A stretch of DNA of 64,000 bases from Dipteronia dyeriana. Its lineage: Eukaryota; Streptophyta; Magnoliopsida; Sapindales; Sapindaceae. Location of the stretch: assembly GCA_032871835.1 (NCBI GenBank), contig CM065296.1, forward strand, positions 55,457,288 through 55,521,287, written 5' to 3'. Below are positions 11,096 through 23,119 of this stretch, piece after piece (the first letter of the stretch is position 1; each line of letters begins with the position of its first letter). The translations under genes were made by a program, and so were the position numbers. The notes under the pieces are model-generated. The model was not told where the DNA came from. It was given only the letters and a program-made list of their open reading frames with translations, and did not search any database.

Positions 11096-13443
11096 TGTTG
11101 GAATAATGCTCGATAGCAAAAGTATAATAATGTATTTGACAATCTTTTCATATTAATAAAGTGATTTCTAGTTTAACAAATCTTATAGCATTTATAGTTT
11201 AATTATTATAATTGTCAAAAGTAAATATTCATAGGGTCAAAAGACTATGAGAAAAGAAGAATTGTTTATACATCTAGATATGTATGAGGTAGACACATAT
11301 CTTTAGTTAGTCTTGAATAATATTCACAACTTAAGATAAAGGTTAGGCGCCTTTATCTTGTTAAAGTTGTAGATTCTTTTGCTAGCTTTTGAGTGTGATC
11401 AAATGTGTTATGATGAGTCTAAAATCATCAAAGTGTGTTGTCTTTGGGCAAAAGAATCTAGTGCACTGGGAGCATTGAATTGGATCACATTGAAATACTT
11501 TATCTAGAACCATCAATGGATAAAAGTTTTCATTTGAAGACAATCGGAGAGTCTATCTCAATCCTAGGATAAATGATGAACTTATGGTTGCAAGTGCTAT
11601 CATTTGAGCTATCAATGAGTACGATTATATGGCATAGTCTATCCTCGATAGTTTGGTGGTATTCATTTGTTAATCGATAGAGAACTTCATTTATAGATAC
11701 GGACATCATGACTCCATTTATTAAATGAGAGTTGAATATCATTATTTTGATATTTTGAGGTATTGGATATTAAATCTTAATGTTAAGTTTTCAGTAATGT
11801 CTATTGAAACATGGCTTCTGGACAAGTCAAAATATCCAAGTTAAAAATGTTGTCATATGAGTAAATATGGTATATTGGAGAGCTATAGGCGGTCTATGAG
11901 CTCTTGGCGATTACTGATATTCTTCACGAGGATACACTTTCTCCATTAAGATTGTCTAGGGTATGAATGAGGAATATTACCTTATTCTATCTTTATTTAA
12001 GAGTTCAATTTTAGTTCTTTAGTGGAATAAACTAAAATTAATAGATCATTCCTAAGTGAATCATTTGTTGATTGTGACTGGGTTGTGTCTATTGGGGCTT
12101 AAATTTAGATAGCCCACTAAGATCTCCAATCCACACGAACTTGTATGGATCACTTGATATATTCTACCGGACCAATTTAGGGGTCCATCTAGAATTGTAT
12201 TGAGGCATGTTGACTTGTTTCTTTTTGTAAGAATGGGTTTAGTTCACATGTAGACTTTTTATTAAGGTCCAATGGATTTATTAAAATCAGAAAAATAATA
12301 TATATATATATATATATACCTATATATTGTTTTAGGCGGCAAGGCTAATGTATAAAAGCCTAAATATATTATTTTTTATTTTATTATTTAATTAAATGGA
12401 AATTAATTAATTTATTGATTAATTAATTATTTAATTAAAAGTCAAAATCTTTTTCCTAATAGGAGATGGTCTCTTAAAATTATACTATTATTGGTAGTAT
12501 AATTAATATTAAAGACTATAGTTGATAAGTAGATAAATAAAAGGAGTTATTTATCTAATCAAATTAGGAAGTCTTTAATATGGTTACAAATACACTATTG
12601 ATTTGGATTAGGAGTCTTGTTGCAAGAAAGAATTGTTTTTGGAAAAGGATTCTTGGTCTCCAAGTAAATCTACCTAATGATAGAATTCTTCTTTGAAAAG
12701 GATTCTTAACTACCAAATAAATCCACCTAAGGAAATGATTCTTAACAACCATGTAAATCCTTATTAGGAAAGGATTTGAAATCCTAATAAATTTCCAAGA
12801 GGAATTTTGGCAAGCCCTATATATATATGAAGGGAATTTCAGCCAGCCCTTTAGTTTTTCCAAGAGAAGAATTCGGCCAGCCCTAGTTCTTTTTGGAGAG
12901 AGAATTCAGCTACCATAGAATTTTGAGGGAGAAAAATTTGTTTTTGCTCTAGACAAAATTAGATCAACTTTAAGAAATAGTGTGAGATTTGGCAAAGAAG
13001 AAAAGGAAGAAAGAACGTTTAGTTTTCGATAGTACACTAGTAGCCTTTACATTAAAAGGTTTTGTGTACAACATCGAATCAAGGTTCACTCAAGTTTAAT
13101 CAAATTGATTGATAATTCACAAGTGACCTAACGTTCTTTGTTTTCTTCTTGGAGGATTACTTTGACTAAGAAAGAGAAAGATTTTGTTTGTTTCCATCCT
13201 CTGGTATACAAATTAAAGAAGGGAGCCCACACTCCTAGGTGATTCACGTTCGTGATTGGATTGGAAGATCTTGCGAATTCAATTTGGCGCTTGTTCAATC
13301 GTCACGAGAAAAAGGTACAACTCTTTTTATATGCATCAATTATTCTAGGGTTAAGGTTCTTGTTATTATAAAGGGAAATATTTTATTTATACCGAAACCA
13401 TAATTTCAATTTTTCACGCTTCCGTTGCGCGATTTTCCCTACA
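11096..13443 (+). repeat. 3' LTR of element A (2,348 bp)
   Basis: Complete LTR from TGTTGGAATAATGC to TTCCCTACA and the reference copy for this family in the window. It holds a (TA)n run at about 12299-12318 and A/T-rich palindromic stretches (TTAATTAATT) near 12400-12440. It is followed at once by AATTA, the target duplication. Confidence 0.9.
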
Positions 13444-14380
13444 AATTAATTAATTATTTAATTATTTAATTAAAAGTCAAAATATTTTTCTAAGTAGGAG
13501 AAGGTCTCCTAGAGTCATACTATTGTTGGTAGTATTATAAGTATCAAAAACTTTATTTGATAAGTAGGTAAATAAAAGGAATTTATTTATCTAGTCAAAT
13601 TAGGAAGTCTTTGATATCTATCAAAACTCTAATTGACAATTGCTCAAATTAGGAAGTTTTTGATAAAGTCACAATTAATTTATTTCAAATAATTTACTAT
13701 TAGATAATACATTAATTTGCTGGAATAGGGTAGAATTTAGAAAGTTGATAGGAGTTGTGGTGGAAAACAAATCCTCATTATGAGAGGATTTTCGGCCACA
13801 ACACAAATCCTCTTTGTGTGAGGATTAGGCCACCAATATATACCTATCAAGAATTCGGCCATGACTATTGTGTTTTGGAGAGAAGTTTTTTTTTATTTGT
13901 TTTAAAAAAACTTCATCCAACTCATTGTGTGAGAATTCGGCCAAGATAGAAAAGAAAGAAAAGAGCGTTTTGTTTTCGATAGTGCACTAGTAGCTTTTAT
14001 ATCAAAAGGCTTTAAGCACAACATCAAATTAGGTTCACATGAGTTTTCGATCAAAATATTGAGAATTCAAAAGTGACCAAACATTCTTTGTTTTTCTCTA
14101 AAAGGATTATTGTGACTAACAAAAGAAAAAGTTTTTGTTTTTCCATCCTCAGGTACACTATTCAAAGAAAGGGAGCCCATATTTTTAGGTGATTCATGTT
14201 CATGATTGGATTGAAAGATCTTGCGGTTTTGATTGGACACAACTTCAATCGTCATGAGAAAAAGGTACAATACTTTTATTATATGTTAATTAATAAACGG
14301 TTAAGGTTCTTTTTTTTAAAGGAAATTTTTTGAAATATACCAATCAACTTTTTCGCTTCAAACGCATGTGTTTTCCTACA
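13444..14380 (+). mobile_element. Older copia LTR D, right part
   Basis: Continuation of the LTR interrupted at 7909, starting with the duplicated AATTA and ending TTTTCCTACA at 14380. It abuts a minus-strand gag fragment at 14381 with no PBS between, so D looks like a solo LTR, probably inserted into element C. Confidence 0.85.
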
Positions 14381-15090
14381 TAAAACACTTCCCTTTGATC
14401 TTTGTTACTTTCTTCATATCCTTCTTGGTAGGCCTAAGTTTCTTTTTCTTCTATTGTTTCTTGACCTTCTTACTGTCTTAACAGTAACAACTTTACCAAC
14501 CTTATGAATCTCTTGGCCCTTGCCTTTAACAAGGATTTTCTCAGCTCTTTGAACCTCTTGCACCAGGCCCTGTAAGGTGTATTCCTTAGTGTTCAAGGTG
14601 AATTCCAACTTGAACTGATCAAAGGAATCTGACAATGAGTTGACAATCATGTCAATTTTCATCTCACCATCTATCTCAACACTAATGAGCTCATCAATGT
14701 TGAGATGTGCTATGACTTTCAATATGTGATCTTCAAAACCAGCCCAAGTTTCATCCTAATATTCATGAAAGTAGTTAATACCTCTCTCTTAGTCATCCTA
14801 GACTTCATAGAAAACATCTCCTCCAGAAACATCATTATATCAATAGCAGTCTCCATTCCTTCTTGTTGTTGTCGCAACATGTCGGAGATGGTGGCTATAA
14901 TGTAACATTTGGCCATTTCATCTGAAGTCTTCCACTACTGATACTCATCTTTTTGCACCTCAGTAGATTCATCAATTGGATTAGGTGGTTTATGAGTACA
15001 TAGAACAAACTTATGTTTTTTCTGCTTGCAACAATAACCCAATTTTCGTTTGGCATGTGACATAATTATCACCATTTAAAGTATTGTCTT
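14381..15090 (-). pseudogene. Copia gag (UBN2-type) of C, truncated
   Basis: On the minus strand the trace holds NYVT, then MAKCYIIATISDMLRQQQEG and EEMFSMKSRMTKREVLTTFM. After a frameshift come KVIAHLNIDELISVEIDGEM, NSLSDSFDQFKLEFTLNTKE and AEKILVKGKGQ. This is the gag-polypeptide (UBN2) fold typical of copia gag, which packages RNA in the virus-like particle. The frame ends where C-x2-C would begin, cut by LTR D. Stops near the N-terminus and one mid-gag frameshift mark it as dead. Confidence 0.85.
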
Positions 15091-16170
15091 TTAGGATGAT
15101 GATTAGGGATGGTGTCATGATTTCTGAGTAAAATAAAATTATATATAAGTAAACAACCATGATAAAGCAGTTTTGAATATTTATCTTGAATTAAATAAAA
15201 TAATTCAATCGTAAAATTCAACGGTGATCCAACACCCATAAATGTCACGCTTCCTTTGAGAGTTCACAATATCTACTAGTTGGACTAGGTCCCACCTAAT
15301 TGTTAACATAACAACCAACGTTTTCAATTTAGCCTAACGATTTTATTGACAAGAACTTTTGGGAGGATATCAATAAAACCATATTGAGCGTGTTATCAAG
15401 TTATCGGCTTTCAATATTTTCCCTAATGAATATCCCTCCTTTGAGAGTAGATATCATTTGAGTCAATTGTCCTGTCTATCCTTGTCAGCAAGTATCTTGC
15501 TAAATTCCATTCATGGATACCCTTTGGGGGGTTATCACATGAAATATAAAGCTCAACTAAACTTGGAGGCCATAGGTGTTCCAAAACACCTTCTCCCACT
15601 GAATTGTTTAAGGCGTGTGATTGAATTCCATAGAGTGATTTACCAAGTTATCTACATGCCAATTAGAAACCTAAATCATTCAATGCATGTTCATAACAAA
15701 AGAGATATATGAGTGGCACTCCTATTCTATAAGACATGTTATCAAACAATTACAAACATTACAATATTAATAAAAAATAAACAGCCACAATTTTGGTCCG
15801 TCCTAGAAACGCTAATAAACTACATTTTTAAATACAAAACCCTAATGCTGACTTCGTAAACAAGTCATCAAGTGGCCGTCCATCCAAAGGTCTCTTGACC
15901 AGGCACTTGCATGCCCGAAGCCTTATGTGGTTGCCCCGGGTTACTCTGTTGCTTCATTTGCTGTTCAAATTCTTCAATTCTTCGATTCTTCAAAACTTGA
16001 ATATATTACAAAATATATTTTTTATTACAACAATAAAAGAAAAGAAAAAACTTAACAACTACCAAGAAGGAAATTATGTCGATGATAGGCCACCATTTTC
16101 GCTACAATTCCAACACAAAAATGCATTGAAATTCTATAACCGAAATTGAGCAATAACAAATCAAGTTATA

Positions 16171-16229
<59 letters not shown>

Positions 16230-16355
16230 CCATACATTCCAATGTAAATATAAATGTGAATACCTAGATTGTCATCTCTTTCTAAAACATGCATACTTAC
16301 AAGAAAAATAAATAGGTCCACGTATATATACATCAATTAATCAAGGGTACAACCA
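15091..16355 (-). other. Leader (5' untranslated region) of C
   Basis: Non-coding stretch between PBS and gag, about 1.26 kb, matching in order parts of the leader of B (25784-27137): both share the GGTGTTCCAAAACACC-like zone and the 'GTGGGAGAAGGTGTT' block. Long leaders are usual in this copia group. Short ORFs here are not supported. Confidence 0.7.
16174..16229. repeat. Compound (AC)n(TA)n microsatellite
   Basis: About 37 bp of AC repeats followed by about 19 bp of TA repeats, inside the leader of C. B's leader has only short TA runs at the same place. Confidence 0.95.
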
Positions 16356-16368
16356 GACTCTGATACCA
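16356..16368 (-). other. Primer-binding site of C
   Basis: The minus strand reads TGGTATCAGAGTC two bases after the LTR end. TGGTATCAGAGC is the standard plant PBS pairing with the 3' end of initiator-methionine tRNA, so one or two changes are present. Confidence 0.85.
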
Positions 16369-18197
16369 ATTGTAGGAAAAAACACGCGACATAAGCGAAA
16401 AAGTTGATTGGTATATTTCAAAAAAAATCATTTAAAAGAGAGAACTTTAACCCTTTATTAATTAACATATAATTAAAAGGTATCGTACCTTTTTCATGTG
16501 ATGATTAATATTTCATCGATATTGAAACCGAATTTTTTTTCAATCCAATCATGAACGTGAATCACCTAGGAGTGTGGACTCCCTTTCTTTGAATTGTGTA
16601 TTTGAGGATTGAAAACAAAAAAAAAACTTTTTCTTTTGTTAGTCATAATAATCCTCATAGAGAAAAACTAAGAAAGTTCGGTCACATGTGAATTTTCAAT
16701 CTTTAGATCGAAAACTCATGTGAACCTAATTCAATGTTGTGCATAAAGCCTGTTGATGTAAATGCTACTCTTGCACTATCGAAAACAAAATGCTCTTTCT
16801 TTTTTATTCTCTTGGCCAAATTCACACACACCTTTCTTAAAGTTCGACAAATTTTATAAGCAAAATAAAAAATTCTCTCTCAAGACTAGGCTCTTGGTCG
16901 AATTCTCTCTAAAGACTTGAATCTTGACCGAATTCTCTCTCTAGGGTCGAATTGCGTGATAGGTGTATATATAGGTGGCCAAAATCCTCACACAAGGAAG
17001 ATTTCTATTTCACCAAGACTCCTATCAACTTTCGGATTCAATCCTACCCCAACTCATAAGTGTATTATTCAATAAAAAATTATTGAATATAGATTAAATT
17101 GTGACTTTATCAAAAAATTCCAAATTTGACCAATTGTCATTTAGAGTTTTTATCGATATCAAGTATTTCCTAATTTTACTAGATAAATAAATTCCTTTTA
17201 TTTACCTACTTTTCAAATAAAGTGTTCGATAATTACCATACTATCAACAATAATATAACACTAGGAGACCTTCTCTTACTTAGAAAAAGATTTTGACTTT
17301 TAATTAAATAATAAATTAATTAATTTCCATTAAATTAAAAAAAAATAGAACAATATTTTTGGCTAATATTCTTAGCCTTGCCACCCAAGCATATAACATG
17401 GCAATATATTGTTTTTCCATTTTATTAAATCCATTGGACTTTAATAAAAGGTCCACATATGAACTAGACACATTCTTACTAAAAAATAAAACAAGTCCAC
17501 ATGCCTTAAATTAATACACTAATATAATTTAAACCATTTAATTAAAATAGACAAATTGTATTCTTAATATATTAACGGGCCCATTAGGGCCACCCAAGGA
17601 TTCTCACACCCTTGGCCACCTATACTAGGTATTTGATGAGTTATTGCGTGTCTTGATCAAACATGACTGCACCTCTCCAAAACTTTTGTATTTAAAAATC
17701 CAAAAACCATTCTAGATGGACCTAGAAATTGGTCCGGTAGAATATATCATATGATCCATGCAAGTTCATGTGGATTGGGAATCTTGGCGAGCTATTAAAA
17801 TTTAAGCTTCAATAGACATAACCTAATCACAATCAACAAATGATTCACTTAGGTTCAATCTATTAATTTTAGTTCATTCAATTAAAAAACTAAAATTGAA
17901 CTCTTAAATAAAGATAGAATAAATCAATATTCCTCAATCATACCCTAGACAACCGTATTGGAGGTAGTGTATCCAAGTGAAAAAACCTGTAATCGCTAAG
18001 AGGTTATAGACCGCCTATAGCTCTCCTAATTACCATATTTACTCATATGACAACATTTTGAACTTCGATATTTTGACTTGTCCAGAAAACATATTTCAAT
18101 AGACACTATTAAAACTTAACATTAAGATTTAATATCCAATACCTTAAAATAACCATATGATGAGATTCTACTCACATTTAATAAATGGAGCCATGAT

Positions 18198-19788
18198 TGA
18201 GCCAAAAATGCCATATATTTTTGGCCATCAAATCTAGTTCCTTTGTCTTTTTTTTCCTGGCATTTTATGTTATCTTATGGCTTGTTTTATATGTTTGCAG
18301 GCAATTATGTACAAATTGGAAGATATGATAGAAAATCACGGAATTGGAGAAAAGGGACCAAATGACGGATAAAGCAAGGAAGCTTCTGTGCTCTGGTAAT
18401 TACGCTGGTCCTTATCCGCGCAACTACCTACACACTTGGTGAAGAATTTGAAGACTTGTTAGTGTGCGGGTTCCACCAGCGCTATGATAACACATATACT
18501 AGCGCACCGAAGGTGGAAAGTTTGGTCCTAGTGCATTACAAGGATAACTACATGGGTCCTTACCTGCGCACTACCAGCATATTTGGCTCGATCTGTCTGC
18601 CATATCAGCATTTTTAGACCTATTTTGAAGACCCTTTAAATATATCTTGTTCTTATTTTTCAAGGGGACAAATTATAGATCGAAGAATCATTTCTTCTCT
18701 CTTCCAAACTCACTTTCTCTCATCTCTAATCACTAACCTAGATTTAGGAAACATTCCCCACCAAATATAACATCCTTCATCATCATCTACTCAAGGACAT
18801 TTAAAGATTGGATCAAGCTTCAAGAAATGAAGAATTCTTCATGGGTCTTCTCTATCTTTCATCTCCTTGTAATGTTATTGTATTTGTCATGAGTAGCTAA
18901 ACATCCCACTAGGGGATTGATGTGAAACACTTGTAAATATTGGGCTTTGTAATGAACTCTGTTTTCTTCTATCAAATCTATCAATTATGTTCCATTCTTT
19001 GATTTAATTGCTTCCCTTAATTTGTTGGTATTTGACTGTACACTTCTCTCTTTGCTAATTGATTGAAGCAATGATTTAAGTAGTTGATTTGATATACATC
19101 TATTTAATCTTCTTAAGCTCAATTGCATGGAAGGGTCAGACTAGAGTACATTCTTATGTGATACCTAGACTTTATAATCTAAATTTTTATCTAACTTTGA
19201 ATGGTAATCAATTCTATACATCTAGGTTGATTGTTTGTGATAGGTTAAGTACCAATACTATACATCTAGGTTGGTGAAATTATAAAGAGATTAGTTCCTT
19301 AAATTGATAGATGTGGATTCATGAACAATCCCTTGTGGAAGGCCAATACTATATGTCTAGATTGGAAACTCATGAGGGAATACCAATACTATACATTTAG
19401 ATTGGTTACAATCGATTAATGTGTATTAATTTCATGTGAGTTCGTACATGCACATAATTCACTTGTTGAATCCATCAATTCCTTAGTCTTACAATCATAT
19501 TTAACATTCATTCCATATTAACACTAATTGCTTTTTAGATTAACTCACCTAATTGTAGTTTGCATCTTAACCATTAACTTCTCAAAAACCTAAACCATTT
19601 ATGTTTACTTTTAAAACATTGTTTTAATTTCATATTAGTTAACTAGTTTTAGCCATTTAATTCCCTTTCCCCTTGGACGACACCCGGCTTGCCACTGTAC
19701 TAGCGTTTTAAACTTTTAGGGCATTATTGAGGTTCTTTATAAATTTTGTTTTGACGAACAATTTCTAACGAAAAAAACTTGCACGTCA
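18198..19788. mobile_element. 1.59-kb insertion in LTR C, class uncertain
   Basis: The LTR text AGCCACGAT is duplicated around it: AGCCATGAT at 18189-18197 and AGCCACGAT at 19789-19797 (8 of 9 bases). The insert begins TGAGCCAAAAATGCC and ends ACGTCA, so it has TG...CA termini like an LTR. Yet 9 bp of duplication is what Mutator-like elements make, and LTR elements usually make 5. No terminal inverted repeat beyond TG/CA is seen. It contains a GGACGACACCCGGCTTGCC block near its right end, like the end of some plant gypsy LTRs. No coding gene is seen; the 62-aa ORF at 19089 falls across the internal repeat. Confidence 0.7.
19211..19405 (+). repeat. Four spaced copies of CCAATACTATACATCTAGGTTGG-like motif
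   Basis: Copies at about 19211, 19251, 19343 and 19382, spaced unevenly (39-92 bp), within the 1.59-kb insert. They are diverged from one another, so this is old internal repetition. Confidence 0.75.
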
Positions 19789-19914
19789 AGCCACGATGTC
19801 TATATCTGTAAATGAAGTTCTCTATCGATTAACTAACGAATACATAATACAATCGAGGATAGACTATGCTATATAATCATAATCATTGATGGCTCAAATG
19901 ATAACACTTGTAAC

Positions 19915-21647
19915 TGAAACAAATATTATGGTGTGTAATATTGATCTAGAAGGGGGTGAATATATTTTAATCAAATTTTACCCAATTTTCGTTAATGGTC
20001 AATTAGACGAAAATACCCCTAACTAATTACAATAATATCACAAGTATAATAAGTGCGGAAATAATAAAGACACTTGAGATATACGTGGAAACCCTCCAAA
20101 TGGGAAAAACCACGGGCTGTTAAGTGCGCCACACTCGAACAACGAATCCACTGATGATATAGGTGTTACAATCTACTCCGGTATATAACCCACTACCACT
20201 ACCTAATCCCGGTATTAAGTGGAGCTAGTCCAATTTGCTTATGCTTGAAGCAACCTACTCCCGGATGCAACGCAAGACATACTTCTCAATGAAGAGATAA
20301 ACACCCAATGTGAATATATGATGATATTCAAACAACAAACAAGGGTAAGGTATATTATATGCTTATCTAGGATAATTAGATGGCAATAAATGCAATCCTA
20401 GATATCAAGAGCTAAATGACATGTCCTTAGCTAAGCATAGAACAAGCAATCCTATGAAGCTATCATAAAAGCCAAATCAACACATGTTGTCATTAAGCAT
20501 GTCAAGGACTATAATGCAATCACTAAATTAAATCAATGAGTCCTAAGCAATATCTAAATGCAAAGCATAAAGATTTAGCTAGAAGTTATCAATACCATCA
20601 ATCCTAGCTATCACAATACAACACTCAATCATGTCATCACAACAATCTCTAATTTGTATCTAGAAAATATTCTAAGATCATACAAATAATTAAAGAGAAG
20701 GTTTAGCAAGTAAAACACTTAACTTGTAAGAAGATAGTGAAGAACTTACCGAACAAGATGTGATGAAGCAACCATATCCATTGATGCACTCTAAATGAAC
20801 TTAGATGATGCAAGATGAAGTTTTTATGCACAAAGGAATGCTTTGAGTGTTTAAAGATGAGTTCTTGGAAGAGTTTTTCCTTTGAAATGTGTTCTAAGAA
20901 AAAGATATGAAGTTCTGAACTCTTACACGACCTTAAGGAAATGAGTTATATATATATGAGATCCAAAAAAAGTGAGGTCGTTTTGGAAAAAAAGTTCCAG
21001 CTTCCTCTGTGTGTGTTGGTGACGTGCGCTGGTCGAGTAGCGCACTACCAGTGCACAACCTAATTTTACATTAGGTGCTAGGCGAGTGGCGCATCCCAGT
21101 GGCGCAACACATGTGCAAATCCACTGGAATGTTTACGCTGGTGAGGCTGCGCTAGTCGAGTAGCGCACCACCAGTGCACGCCCATTTTTTTTCAACTGTA
21201 CACGGGTACAACAACGTAGCTCAGTGGCGTAACACATGTGACGATCCACTGGAATGTTGCACTGGTGAGGTGTGCTGGTCGAGTAGCGCACCACCAGCAC
21301 AAAGCCTATTTTCAACACTCAAACATACAATTTCAACAAGTTCAAGAGTGATGAAAAATGCATCATATTCTAATGCTAAACATGACATCAAACATTTAAT
21401 TACAAGATGCAAATAAATCAATAAGAGTCATCCAAATGCACACAAGAAAACACTCAACATATAAGAATTAAAGTTATGCATGAATTTGAGAGTGTGTGCA
21501 ATTGTCTTTTCAAAGTAAGTAAGCACAAGAATTTTACCTTCGGTGCTTCTCCTCTTGTGGTCTTGAGAGCCTAAGCTACCCTTACATAATACCCAAAAAA
21601 TGTGATTTGTTCACGAAATAAGCCAATCAACAAATGAGAACTTTACA
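19915..21647 (-). mobile_element. Solo LTR (1,733 bp), duplication GTAAC
   Basis: It interrupts LTR C between GATAACACTTGTAAC and GTAACCATAAG: GTAAC is duplicated at 19910-19914 and 21648-21652. The ends are TG (19915) and CA (21647). On the minus strand it starts TGTAAAGTTCTCATTTG, like the LTR at 22183-23103 that still has a polypurine tract on that strand. This supports a solo LTR of that second copia family in reverse orientation. Confidence 0.85.
20995..21305. repeat. GC-rich internal tandem repeats in the solo LTR
   Basis: Blocks with GCGCTGGTCGAGTAGCGCAC, CACCAGTGCAC and GATCCACTGGAATGTT recur roughly three times (about 21025, 21150, 21275), with ATCCACTGGAATGTT at about 21119 and 21243. 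The base composition contrasts sharply with the AT-rich flanks. Small ORFs here are by-products of the repeat. Confidence 0.75.
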
Positions 21648-21876
21648 GTAACCATAAGTCCATCATTTATCTAAGGATTGAGATAGACTCACTGTTTGTC
21701 TATAAGTGAAAACATTTATGCATTGACGGTTATGGATAAAGTATTTCACTATGATCCTATTCATTTCACCTAGTGCTCTAGAATCTTTTGCCCAAAGACA
21801 CTACACTTAGATGATTTTAAACTTATCATAACACATTTGATCCCATTCAAATACTAGCAAAAGAATCTACAACTTT

Positions 21877-22097
21877 AAGGGGAGCAGTCCCGAAGACGAA
21901 GTTTAGTAGAGATGATAGGGATACCTAGATAGTGAATGGGGAGAGAACTGTCCGTATAACCAAAAAGGTTAATGAGCTACAGGTTGGTTGTAGAGGATAA
22001 ACCCGAAGTAAAAATATTGCTCTTGGCTTGATTAGCAAGGAGGCCTGAAAAAAAAAAGAACTCATCGAGGGGAGCCTTAAGAACTAGAGCTGAAGAA
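21877..22097 (-). pseudogene. LINE reverse-transcriptase scrap
   Basis: Translated on the minus strand this gives SGLLANQAKSNIFTSGL, then after a stop GYTDSSLPIHYLGIPIISTK and LRLRDCSP. This matches the plant LINE RT segment that reads roughly S-G-L-x-V-N-x-x-K-S-x-I-F and S-L-P-x-R-Y-L-G-x-P-L...D-C. It replaces part of LTR C between GAATCTACAACTTTAA and GAATTGTTAAACTAG. About 74 codons; it has no start, end or poly(A) of its own. Confidence 0.75.
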
Positions 22098-22182
22098 TTG
22101 TTAAACTAGAAATTACTTTTATTAATATGAAAAGATTGTTAAATAATTGATTATACTCTTCTTATTGAGCAAAATCCCAACA

Positions 22183-23103
22183 CTGATGAAGACCCATGTA
22201 AGGACATAACCTAGATGATGCTAGATGATACTTGATTCATGAATAGGTGATGGGTGTTTGGGTTTTGGTCATGAAAAATTGAATCTTGATGGCTTTTCTT
22301 GTAAGACACTCTTAAGCTATATCAATTAATCTTAAATTTGACACTATGTACAACCAAAATGAAGGGAAGATGTATTTCTATGGTAAAAAAAGTTACTGGT
22401 GAAAAGACAAAATTACCCTTAATTGGCCATTCGATAGTAAGGTTCAATGGTTAAGCAGCAACCGTTTCAACCGTTGTTTGATCACAACGCATTAGGTGTG
22501 ATTTAGTGGTCACATTTTGTTGTTAGGTGGACCGTCAATTCAACTACAGAATGAGGACAGAATCACCAGTTATGATTTTACGGTCAGAATGATGGTTAGG
22601 CAAGCCACTGATTCAACCATAGAATGAGGACATAATCTCTGTCTTTAAAAATCATTCCCATTCGACGGTCAAGGTGATCACCGAATCAACTGTCGATTTC
22701 CAACAGTGTCTAATTCTCGTTGGTTGATCAACGAGCTAAAACAAAGCACTCCATCGTGCATGCATGGATATTTCCGTTCAATAAATGGAAAATGAAATGC
22801 ATATAACACAACCATACTTAGAACTAACACCAAAGTGCATGTGTGAGAAGTGTAAAGAAGAACACACATTTAAAAGACTGAAACACAAATGCAAGATGTG
22901 TAAGGCATGCATGAGAGAGTGTGTGTGTGTGCAACTAGTTTCTTCAAAGAAAGTTAAGCAAATGTTATATCTTTGATTGCTCTTGAGCTTGAGGATGTCA
23001 TCAAAGCTTGATCTCGAACAATGAGGCCTAATCTACCTTAACAAGAAAATATCTAATGTGGTTTACCAACAAAATGAGCCAATCAAAATATGAGAAACTT
23101 ACA
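22183..23103 (-). mobile_element. Partial 3' LTR J of a second copia family
   Basis: On the minus strand the LTR starts TGTAAGTTTCTCATATTTTG at 23103 and runs left until LTR C cuts it at 22183. It shares its first ~100 bp with the solo LTR at 19915-21647. It holds a two-fold repeat of TTCAACnACAGAATGAGGACA (about 22538 and 22613). The purine tract at 23104-23119 shows it is a 3' LTR. Confidence 0.75.
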
Positions 23104-23119
23104 ATCTCTCCCTTTAGCT
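23104..23119 (-). other. Polypurine tract of element J
   Basis: The minus strand reads AGCTAAAGGGAGAGAT directly before the LTR TG, as in copia elements whose PPT is AAAGGGGGAGAT. Confidence 0.75.

Larger units (their letters stand above)
7910..13443 (+). mobile_element. Copia element A, nested in LTR D
   Basis: A Ty1/copia retrotransposon with order PR-IN-RT-RNaseH. It starts with TGTTAGGATTATGC (7910) and ends with CCTACA (13443). The flanking five bases are AATTA on both sides (7905-7909, 13444-13448), a textbook target-site duplication. The 5' LTR is only about 218 bp and runs directly into protease, so most of the 5' LTR, the PBS and all of gag are deleted. Coding parts carry many stops. 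Lineage is tentative: the RT/RNaseH text resembles plant Tork/TAR-type copia elements. Confidence 0.9.
14381..22182 (-). mobile_element. Copia element C, 5' half only, minus strand
   Basis: Read on the minus strand: 5' LTR (22182 to 16371, with insertions), PBS (16368-16356), long leader, then gag down to 14381. It stops abruptly in the zinc-knuckle codons (AAGTGTTT), where LTR D begins. The rest of pol and the 3' LTR are not adjacent. The family is the same as A and B. Confidence 0.85.
16371..22182 (-). repeat. 5' LTR of C, split by several insertions
   Basis: In reverse it runs from CCCAACA (22182) to TGTAGG (16371). Removing the 1.59-kb insert, the solo LTR and the LINE scrap leaves about 2.2 kb, the normal LTR size for this family. 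Homologous blocks (AATGGAGCCACGATG, GATAACACTTGTAAC, CATAAGTCCATC) sit in the expected order on either side of each insert. Confidence 0.85.

Noticed and set aside
15458..16149. Two 84-codon ORFs on the plus strand
   Set aside because: They are antisense to the leader of copia C and have no recognisable domain.
22785..22976. 63-codon Cys-rich plus-strand ORF
   Set aside because: It lies in the LTR J, antisense, and its Cys pattern comes from TGT/TGC runs in low-complexity sequence.
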